Assembly: GCA_000009845.1 (NCBI GenBank)
Contig: AP006628.2
Coordinates: 466,302 to 530,301 of the forward strand
DNA from: Onion yellows phytoplasma OY-M
GTDB taxonomy: Bacteria > Bacillota_I > Bacilli_A > Acholeplasmatales > Acholeplasmataceae
DNA: 64,000 nucleotides
Direction: 5' to 3'
This document shows, piece after piece, positions 57,712 to 64,000 of the stretch. Made by a program: the position numbers and the translations under genes. The stretch's first letter is position 1; each line of letters opens with the position of its first letter. The notes under the pieces were generated by a model. The model worked only from the letters and a program-made list of their open reading frames with translations, searched no databases and had not been told where the DNA came from.

Positions 57712-58155
57712 TTAATAACTTTTTTTATTGTGTGCTTTAATTACTTGTTGTAAAGCTTTCCAAGGAAGGCTTATACAAGCGACTCTTCCAGGAAAATTAA
57801 TAAAATGTTTAAATAATAGTAATTCTTTGTCAAGTTGAGTTTCATCATATATTTGATTATTAATCATAGCTAAAAAATGATTTATTTTTTCTAATGTTTG
57901 TTGAATTTCTAGATTCTTAAGATGTATAGACATCAAACTTGCTGAAGCGCGACAAATAGCACAAGCTTGAGTTTCGTATTTAATATCTATTAATTTTTGA
58001 TTTGAGATTTTGATTTGTAATGAAATAGAATCACCACAAGAAACATTTTTATTAGTTATGTTTATAAAATCAGGGTCTTGGGAAAGTCCCCAATTTTGAG
58101 GTTCTTGATAATGTTTAATGATTAAATCACGATATAATTTATTTATTTCTAACAT
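57712..58155 (-). CDS. sufU: SufU/IscU-type Fe-S assembly protein
   Basis: This 147-residue protein accepts sulfur from SufS for Fe-S cluster building. The conserved zinc/sulfur ligands are present: Cys40 and Asp42 (NVSCGDS), Cys68 (QACAICRAS) and Cys127 (GRVACISLPW), the SufU spacing of Gram-positives. It lies 14 bp downstream of sufS, so the two are one operon. Clients are not in this window. IscU scaffold function is an alternative; the pairing with SufS favours SufU. Confidence 0.9.
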   Translation of the reverse strand: MLEINKLYRDLIIKHYQEPQNWGLSQDPDFINITNKNVSCGDSISLQIKISNQKLIDIKYETQACAICRASASLMSIHLKNLEIQQTLEKINHFLAMINNQIYDETQLDKELLLFKHFINFPGRVACISLPWKALQQVIKAHNKKSY

Positions 58156-58169
58156 TTTAATGCCTTGAG

Positions 58170-59375
58170 TTATTTATTAAATTTGGAGAAAAAAGTTTGC
58201 GTTTTTTTTAAGTTTTTAATTAAAATATCAACGTCTTCTTGATTGTTGTGAATGCCTATAGAAACTCTAATTATACTTGTTTGTTTTAGTTTTTGAGTAG
58301 CTAAAAAAGCACAACATCTACCAGTTCTTACATAAATATTTTCCTGAGCTAAAAAAGCTTCTGCATCATGGGCATGAATTTGATTAAAGTTAAAAGTAAT
58401 GATATTAGAAAAAGCTTGAGGATTATAAATTGTGATTTTAGGAATTTGTTTTAATTCTTTCATTATATTTTGATAAATCTTTTTTTCATGTTTTTGGATG
58501 TTTTCAAAACCAATTTCTTCAACAAATTCCAAAGCTTTTTTAAAAGCAAGAATTCCTGAAATATTAGGAGTTCCTGATTCAAATTTATTAGGACCTTCGT
58601 TGAGTAAAAAATGTTTTAAAGAAAATTCTTTAATGGAAGTTCCTCCAAATGAAGGAGGTTGTAATTGTTCTAATAAATGATTTTTGCCAAACAAAATCCC
58701 TATTCCAAAAGGACCGTATAATTTGTGGGATGAAAATGCTAAAAAATCTACATCTAAAAATTTAACATCTATGGGTAGGTGACTTGATGATTGGGCAGAA
58801 TCTAAAATAACTAAAGCGTTTTTTTTGTGAGCTAAAGTTGTTATTTCTTTAATGGGAGTTTCGTACCCTAGTAAATTAGAAACATGAGTTAAAACAACTA
58901 TTTTAGTTTTGTTTGTTAAAACCTTAGCAAAATTTTCTACAGTTATTTGATTCTGTTCGTTTAGGGGAACAAAAATTAATTTTGCTTTTTTTAGTTTGGC
59001 TTGTTTAAACCAAGGAATCACGGAAGAATTATGTTCTAATTCTGATGTAATAATTTCGTCACCTTCTTGAAGGGTTTCTCCTAAGCTTTGAGCTAATATA
59101 TTTAAAGAATCAGTAGTTCCTTTAGTAAAAATAATTTCTTCTGGTTTGGAATTAATAAAATTAGCTGTTTTAATTCTTGTTTCGTTCATTAGTAAAGTGT
59201 TTTGATGAGACAAAACGCCAAAAGATTTGGTATTGAGTCCATTTGTGTTATAAAATCTAGTCAATTCATCTATTACTTTTTGAGGTTTTAAAGAAGTAGC
59301 AGCATTATCAAAGTAAACAATCTTGGGGTTGGTTTTGAAAATTGGGAAAAGACATCGAAAAGGATTATTTTGCAT
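58170..59375 (-). CDS. sufS: cysteine desulfurase SufS
   Basis: This 401-residue pyridoxal-phosphate enzyme takes sulfur from cysteine. The PLP lysine is Lys218 (FSSHKLYGPFG) and the cofactor-contact segments are THVSNLLG and LDSAQSSSH. The catalytic cysteine is in RTGRCCAF (Cys355), the group II (SufS/CsdA) position. Length is normal. It works with SufU directly downstream; PLP would come from the pdxK product. It is preceded on the same strand by tyrS with a 76-bp gap. Confidence 0.94.
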   Translation of the reverse strand: MQNNPFRCLFPIFKTNPKIVYFDNAATSLKPQKVIDELTRFYNTNGLNTKSFGVLSHQNTLLMNETRIKTANFINSKPEEIIFTKGTTDSLNILAQSLGETLQEGDEIITSELEHNSSVIPWFKQAKLKKAKLIFVPLNEQNQITVENFAKVLTNKTKIVVLTHVSNLLGYETPIKEITTLAHKKNALVILDSAQSSSHLPIDVKFLDVDFLAFSSHKLYGPFGIGILFGKNHLLEQLQPPSFGGTSIKEFSLKHFLLNEGPNKFESGTPNISGILAFKKALEFVEEIGFENIQKHEKKIYQNIMKELKQIPKITIYNPQAFSNIITFNFNQIHAHDAEAFLAQENIYVRTGRCCAFLATQKLKQTSIIRVSIGIHNNQEDVDILIKNLKKTQTFFSKFNK

Positions 59376-59451
59376 TTTGGAAACCTCTTAATTTGTTAAG
59401 ACATATTTTTTCATAAATGAATTAATAAAATAAATAAAAAGTTATTAATAA

Positions 59452-60693
59452 TTAAAAGACTATTAAAGCGTTGTTTTTTTTGCCTTTTTTCAAAAGGACA
59501 TATTTATCAAATAAAGTGTTTTTTTTGGTTATTGCAAAATCAAGGGATTTGATTTTTTGATTAAATAATTTAATAGTGTTGTCTTTGATAAATTCACGAG
59601 CTTCACTTTTAGAAGTTGCCAGTTTTGTTTGAACTAAAGCATCAACTAATAAAATATCTTCTTTTGTGGAATGACAAAACAAAGTTTTTTGCAATAAAAT
59701 AAAATCTTTTTCTTGGAAAGATTCTTTTTTAGCATTAGAAAATAAAATTTGGTTAGTTTTTATACATTCTTGCAAAATATCTGAGGAATGAATTAAAGTA
59801 ATAATGTTTTGGGTAAGAGCTTTTTGAGCTAATCTTTGTTGGGGGTTTTCCAAGGTGTTTTTTTCTAATTCCAAAATTTCTTGCTTGGGAATTAAAGTAA
59901 GCATTTTTAGATAATTGATTACTTCTTTATCAGAAACATTTAAAAAATATTGATAAATTTCATAAGGGGAAGTCATTGAAGGATTTACCCATAAAACCCC
60001 TTTTTCGCTTTTGCCAAATTTCGTTCCATCTGAATTTAACAAAAGAGGAGTGCTAATTCCTAGTGCATCGGATTTTTTTTCTAATTTTCTGATGAGTTCT
60101 AGTCCGCTTGTGATATTTCCCCACTGATCAGAACCGCCTAATTGTAATCTAACTTTATGATTTTTGTATAAATGATGAAAATCTAAAGATTGTAAAATCA
60201 TATAAGAAAATTCAGTAAAAGAGATGCCAGAAGCAAGTCTTTTGGCTACTGCGTGTTTGGAAAGCATATAGTTAATGTTAAAAAGTTTTCCGTAGTTTCT
60301 GAGGAAAGAAATGATATCTATTTGAGAAAGCCATTGATAATTATTAACAAATTCTACTTGTTTGTTTAACAATATGTTTTTAAGTTGACATTCAATACTT
60401 TTAGCATTTTGCAATGAATTTTCTAAAGATAATAATTTTCTTTCTTCAGTTTCTTTGGGATCTCCTATTAAACCTGTAGCCCCACCTACTAAAATAACGG
60501 GTAGATGTCCTTGTCTTTGCATTAATAAAATCATTGTTATTTGAACTAAATGACCCACTGTTAAAGAATGAGAAGTAGGATCAAACCCACAGTAAAACTT
60601 AACTTGGTTGTTGTCTAATAATTCTTTAACTTGTGTTTCGTTACTACAATCTTTAATTAAATTACGCCATTTTAATTCTTCATAAAAAGACAT
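59452..60693 (-). CDS. tyrS: tyrosyl-tRNA synthetase
   Basis: This 413-residue class I synthetase attaches tyrosine to tRNA-Tyr. YCGFDPTSHSLTVGHLVQ contains the HIGH-type motif, QLGGSDQWGNITSG is the tyrosine pocket, and KFGKS is the second signature (GTKFGKSEKG). The C-terminus is an S4-like RNA-binding domain (about 345-405, TSKSEAREFI). ATG 60693 has ATAGGAGC upstream. Complete. Confidence 0.96.
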   Translation of the reverse strand: MSFYEELKWRNLIKDCSNETQVKELLDNNQVKFYCGFDPTSHSLTVGHLVQITMILLMQRQGHLPVILVGGATGLIGDPKETEERKLLSLENSLQNAKSIECQLKNILLNKQVEFVNNYQWLSQIDIISFLRNYGKLFNINYMLSKHAVAKRLASGISFTEFSYMILQSLDFHHLYKNHKVRLQLGGSDQWGNITSGLELIRKLEKKSDALGISTPLLLNSDGTKFGKSEKGVLWVNPSMTSPYEIYQYFLNVSDKEVINYLKMLTLIPKQEILELEKNTLENPQQRLAQKALTQNIITLIHSSDILQECIKTNQILFSNAKKESFQEKDFILLQKTLFCHSTKEDILLVDALVQTKLATSKSEAREFIKDNTIKLFNQKIKSLDFAITKKNTLFDKYVLLKKGKKNNALIVF

Positions 60694-60877
60694 TTTGGGC
60701 TCCTATTTTATTTTTAGAAATAATTTTCTTGGTTTTGAGAAAAATCATTAAAATAGGGTTGTTTTTAATAATTTTCTAAATTTTGTTTATTAAAAAAAGG
60801 GGGAAAAATATATTTAAAAAATGTTATTAAAAGTTTTTTATTATAAAAAAATGTATTTCTTTAAACAAAAAAACAAT

Positions 60878-61234
60878 TTATCTTTGTTCTTTAATACGAG
60901 AAGCTTTAGAAGAAAGGTTGCGAACATAATGCAATTTGGCGCGACGAACAATACCACGACGAACTACTTCTATTTTCTCGTTAGTAGGGGAATGTACTGG
61001 GAAAGTTAATTCAATTCCTACACCAGCAAATATTTTTCTTACAGTAAAAGTTTCTGTAACTAATCTTCCTTGGCGTTTAATAACTAAACCTTCAAAAATT
61101 TGAACCCTTTTACGGTTTCCTTCATCAATTTTGATAAATACTTTAACTGTATCACCAGGTTTGAAAAAAGGGACATCTTTAAGTTGGTGCTGGTTAACTG
61201 ATTCTATTAAATTTTGTCCTTTTAATTGAGACAT
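60878..61234 (-). CDS. rplS: 50S ribosomal protein L19
   Basis: This 118-residue ribosomal protein lies at the subunit interface. [20 protein letters not shown] and [19 protein letters not shown] are diagnostic, followed by [13 protein letters not shown] and the basic end ([20 protein letters not shown]). It is the third gene of the rpsP-trmD-rplS operon, 42 bp after trmD. Length and content are normal. Confidence 0.97.
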   Translation of the reverse strand: MSQLKGQNLIESVNQHQLKDVPFFKPGDTVKVFIKIDEGNRKRVQIFEGLVIKRQGRLVTETFTVRKIFAGVGIELTFPVHSPTNEKIEVVRRGIVRRAKLHYVRNLSSKASRIKEQR

Positions 61235-61275
61235 AATTTTGCTCCTTTGTTGAATTCAAATAAATAATTATTGAA

Positions 61276-62004
61276 TTATTTTTGTAATTCTTGTTTAATT
61301 TCTGTTAAAAGTTTGGTTTGTTCTAAAGTTAATTTTTTATTTTCCAAAAGATCAGGTCTTTTTTGTAAAGTTGCCTTCAAGCTTTCTTTTTGGCGCCAAC
61401 ATCTTATTTTGGCATGGTTTCCAGATAACAAAACAGCAGGCACTTCGTGATTCAAATAACTTTGCGGGCGGGTGTATTGAGGATGTTTAAGCAAACCTTG
61501 TTGATGGGAATCTTCAAGAAAAGATTGTTCTTTGATAACTTCTGGAAGCAGTCTTGTAATTGCATCAACCAAAACAGTAGCAGCAATTTCTCCTCCTGTC
61601 AAAACATAATCACCTATGGAAATTTCTGCATCAATATATTGCAATATTCTTGCATCAACCCCTTCATAATTACCGCATAAAATAATTAAATGAGTTTCTT
61701 TTTGAGCAAAATTAGTGGCATGTATTTGATTAAAAATTTTTCCTTGAGGAGATAATAAAATAACTTTGCTTTGGGGAGTTTTTATTTTTTGTAGACAATC
61801 AAAAAAAGGAGGGAAAGAAAGCAACATTCCAACTCCTCCTCCATAAACACTATCATCTACTTGATTATGTTTATTTTTGCTATAAGTTCTTAAATCATGA
61901 AGTTTTATTTGAACTTTTTTTTGTTCTAAAGCTCTTTTAATAATGGAAGTTTCGCAAAAACTTTTAAAAAAAAGCGGAAAAATAGTGATAATTTCAATAA
62001 TCAT
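61276..62004 (-). CDS. trmD: tRNA (guanine-37-N1)-methyltransferase
   Basis: This 242-residue SPOUT methyltransferase makes m1G37, which prevents frameshifting on proline and leucine tRNAs. Knot signatures: [32 protein letters not shown] and [20 protein letters not shown]. Complete, normal length. It is in the operon between rpsP and rplS. The rimM gene usually found between rpsP and trmD is absent here. Confidence 0.96.
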   Translation of the reverse strand: MIIEIITIFPLFFKSFCETSIIKRALEQKKVQIKLHDLRTYSKNKHNQVDDSVYGGGVGMLLSFPPFFDCLQKIKTPQSKVILLSPQGKIFNQIHATNFAQKETHLIILCGNYEGVDARILQYIDAEISIGDYVLTGGEIAATVLVDAITRLLPEVIKEQSFLEDSHQQGLLKHPQYTRPQSYLNHEVPAVLLSGNHAKIRCWRQKESLKATLQKRPDLLENKKLTLEQTKLLTEIKQELQK

Positions 62005-62063
62005 AAAATTTAGTTTTTAACCGTTAAAGGCGCTTTCATTTATTTTTAAAATTAAGAAAAAAA

Positions 62064-62327
62064 TTATTTTTCAACTTTAGTGTTAGTTTTTGCAACAAAT
62101 TTACTTTTTTTAAATACTTTTTTGACTGTTTTAGTTGGTTGAGCGCCATTGGATAACCATTTTTGTACTTTGTTGTGGTCTAATTCAACAATATCTAAAA
62201 TAGTGTCATAAGTTCCTAAAATTTCTAAAAATTTACCATCTCTAGCATTTTTAGATTCACTTGCAACTACTCTGTAAAAAGGTCTTTTATGCACTCCGAA
62301 ACGTTGTAAACGCATTTTTATTGCCAT
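62064..62327 (-). CDS. rpsP: 30S ribosomal protein S16
   Basis: This 87-residue small-subunit protein is diagnosed by MAIKMRLQRFGVHKRPFYRV at the start and FLEILGTYDTI. It is the first gene of the rpsP-trmD-rplS operon. The leader is about 60 bases from a canonical promoter (62394-62422). The lysine-rich C-terminal extension (KKVFKKSKFVAKTNTKVEK) is usual in this group. Confidence 0.97.
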   Translation of the reverse strand: MAIKMRLQRFGVHKRPFYRVVASESKNARDGKFLEILGTYDTILDIVELDHNKVQKWLSNGAQPTKTVKKVFKKSKFVAKTNTKVEK

Positions 62328-62393
62328 AATAAAAACCCACTTTCTATTTTTTTATTAATCGTTTAATCGTAAATTAAAAAGTTCATCCTAAAT

Positions 62394-62422
62394 ATTATCA
62401 CATAAAATAACTGAATTGTCAA
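62394..62422 (-). promoter_or_regulatory. canonical promoter of the rpsP operon
   Basis: Minus strand TTGACA (62417-62422), 17-bp spacer, GATAAT (62394-62399), with TG one base upstream of the -10. It is the best promoter match in the window. Confidence 0.75.
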
Positions 62423-62777
62423 GTGTTTTTGATAAAAAAGATTAGAGAAATGTTTTTTGATGAATTCTTAAAAAATAAAATCTTTTGAAGATTTTAATTG
62501 AGGTGAAAGATATTTCAGTACATTAAAAAATGTTTAAAAATCAACAACAATAAATAATAAAGGGAGTGATTTTAATGAAAAATAGTGTGCTTTGTTGTTT
62601 TCAACAAATAAAATATTAAAATTGTTCTAAGACAAGACAAAAAGAAAACCCAAAACAAATACTTTGGGAAATTATTTATTCTTTGAAATGCCTTTTTATC
62701 TTGGCTTTTCCTATAATTATTTTTTTTATATTGGTTATTGATTAAAAAAATAATTAACTTTGTATTTTTATTTTTTA
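62423..62777. other. spacer between prfB and the rpsP promoter
   Basis: 355 bp containing one small broken plus-strand gene (62575-62745). The rest is AT-rich without recognisable signals. Confidence 0.45.
62575..62745 (+). pseudogene. small membrane-peptide gene with one internal TAA
   Basis: AAAGGGAGTGAT precedes ATG 62575. Fourteen codons (MKNSVLCCFQQIKY), TAA 62617-62619, then the same frame continues NCSKTRQKENPKQILWEIIY and ends in a strong transmembrane helix (CLFILAFPIIIFFILVI) at TAA 62743. It is a 56-codon single-span peptide interrupted by one nonsense codon. It lies alone between two minus-strand genes. Function unknown. Confidence 0.4.
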
Positions 62778-63887
62778 TTAATGAGGAGAACTAATAGGTA
62801 TTTTGGTTAAATATCCATTGATAAATTCGTCGATGTTTCCATCCATTACTTGTTCTAATTGAAAAATTTCTTGATTAGTGCGGTGATCTTTAACCATTTT
62901 GTAAGGATGAAAAACATAGCTTCTAATTTGAGAACCCCAACCATTTTCTTTTTGGTCGCTTTGAAATTTTTTAGCATTTTCTTCTTTTTGTTTTTTTGAT
63001 GCTAATTGAAATAACTTGGTTTTTAGCATTTGCAAAGCTTTTTCTTTGTTTTTGATCTGACTACGTTCATTTTGACAACCCACTACTAATCCTGTTGGCA
63101 AATGAGTTATTCTTACTGCTGAATCAGTAGTATTTACGTGTTGTCCGCCTGCACCACTACTTCTAAAAACATCAATTTTAAGATCTTCTGTTTTTAAATT
63201 AATTTTGATTTCTTCATTAATTTCTGGCAAAACATCGCAAGCTACAAAAGAAGTATGTCTTTTGGAATTAGCATCAAAAGGAGAAATTCTTACCAAACGA
63301 TGAACTCCTTTTTCCGCTTTTAGATAACCATAAGCATAAGTTCCTTTAATTAATAAGGTAGCTGATTTGATTCCTGCTCCTTCACCTGGTTGATAATCAA
63401 GAATTTCGGTTTTAAAATTCTTTTTTTGAGCATATTTTTGATACATACGGAAAAGCATTTCGCACCAATCTTGCGATTCAGTACCTCCTGCTCCTGGATG
63501 GAATAATAAAATAGCATTGTTAATATCATAAGATTGATTCAAAAAAATTTTAATTTTGAAATCAAAAACGGCTTTAGTAAGGTTTTTTAATTCTTCTTCT
63601 AATAAAGCAGAAGTTTTATTTGGGCTTTCATTTAAATTAAATAAAGTTTCTAGATCCAAATAATTTTGTTTTAAAGTTTCTAAAGTAGTTTTTTTGTCTT
63701 GCAAGTCGTTGAATTGTTGGCTTATTGTAACAGCTTTTTGGGGGTATTTCCAAAAATCTTCTTTTTGCATGGCGTAATTTAATTTTTCAATTGTTTGATT
63801 GGTTTTTTTTATATCAAGGGCTTGTTTTAAATCTTGAAGGTTTTGATGCAAGTTTTGTAAAATTTGATTAATTTCGTATTTTTCCAC
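62778..63887 (-). CDS. prfB: peptide chain release factor 2
   Basis: RF2 ends translation at UGA and UAA. This 369-residue protein contains GGQ in SSGAGGQHVNTTDSAVRI (about 247), the peptidyl-transferase motif, and FHPGAGGTESQDW in domain 2. Most bacteria control prfB by a +1 frameshift at CTT TGA C near codon 25. Here codons 24-25 are CTT GAT (63813-63818), so no frameshift is needed and that feedback is absent. GTG 63887 starts 3 bp after the secA stop. Its presence argues that UGA is a stop codon in this organism. Confidence 0.95.
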   Translation of the reverse strand: MEKYEINQILQNLHQNLQDLKQALDIKKTNQTIEKLNYAMQKEDFWKYPQKAVTISQQFNDLQDKKTTLETLKQNYLDLETLFNLNESPNKTSALLEEELKNLTKAVFDFKIKIFLNQSYDINNAILLFHPGAGGTESQDWCEMLFRMYQKYAQKKNFKTEILDYQPGEGAGIKSATLLIKGTYAYGYLKAEKGVHRLVRISPFDANSKRHTSFVACDVLPEINEEIKINLKTEDLKIDVFRSSGAGGQHVNTTDSAVRITHLPTGLVVGCQNERSQIKNKEKALQMLKTKLFQLASKKQKEENAKKFQSDQKENGWGSQIRSYVFHPYKMVKDHRTNQEIFQLEQVMDGNIDEFINGYLTKIPISSPH

Positions 63888-63890
63888 AAA

Positions 63891-64000
63891 TTAATTCCAA
63901 GGTTTTTTAGAAGTTCTTACTTTTCTAGTTCTTCTTTTTTTAGAAGATTCATCATCGCTTGAATCATTGTTTAAAAAAACTTTTTGTTTGGGAGGCGTTT
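63891..64000 (-). CDS. secA: C-terminal tail of SecA, partial
   Basis: The minus strand encodes [20 protein letters not shown] followed by a basic end ([15 protein letters not shown]) and TAA 63891; the rest lies outside the window. The acidic-then-basic tail and the gene order secA-prfB, common in Firmicutes and Mollicutes, suggest SecA. No zinc-finger cysteines are seen in this tail. The identification rests mainly on gene order. Confidence 0.45.
   Translation of the reverse strand, partial: TPPKQKVFLNNDSSDDESSKKRRTRKVRTSKKPWN

Overview
The window is an AT-rich Mollicutes chromosome segment, most likely from a 'Candidatus Phytoplasma' of the aster yellows type. The evidence is very low GC, small Acholeplasma-like housekeeping genes, and gene blocks typical of phytoplasma potential mobile units (PMUs: ssb, himA, a short sigma factor, truncated hflB/ftsH, many small membrane proteins). 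PolC-type polymerase, tldD/tldE and fused binding-protein/permease transporters fit the same picture. UGA is a stop here: polC and trpS end in TGA and an intact RF2 gene (prfB) is present.

Layout. 1-3.3 kb: minus-strand PMU-like block (membrane proteins, HU, SSB, sigma factor) ending near an IS3-like end, then a YqaJ/FtsH chimeric pseudogene to 4.8 kb. 4.8-12 kb: uvrB, uvrC (frameshifted), pyridoxal kinase, nitroreductase, plsY (frameshifted). 12-18.5 kb: ligA, whiA, acpS, NADH oxidase, sodA, nusB. 18.5-33 kb: an unknown anchored protein, lepA, tldD-tldE, lon, tig, uvrA. 33.3-35.2 kb: accessory patch of short, partly broken coiled-coil/membrane genes with a second copy of the IS-like end. 35.4-40.4 kb: DEAD-box helicase, nfo, argS.

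40.6-51.4 kb: accessory island with two intact paralogous amino-acid transporter fusions (binding protein + permease), a broken short secreted-peptide gene, and two further transporter paralogs that are pseudogenes. Between those two lies a 4.2-kb minus-strand PMU/phage-like block. 51.6-64 kb: tRNA-Leu(CAA), polC, trpS, then on the minus strand sufU, sufS, tyrS, rplS, trmD, rpsP, prfB and the secA tail.

Functionally, the stable parts carry excision repair (uvrA, uvrB, uvrC, nfo, ligA), translation (lepA, argS, trpS, tyrS, prfB, ribosomal proteins), protein quality control (lon, tig), Fe-S assembly (sufS, sufU) and oxygen defence (nox, sodA). Many lesions are single-base indels in A/T runs, or in-frame TAA/TGA codons concentrated in mobile regions. 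The homopolymer lesions could be real decay, recoding sites or assembly errors, so raw reads should settle them first.
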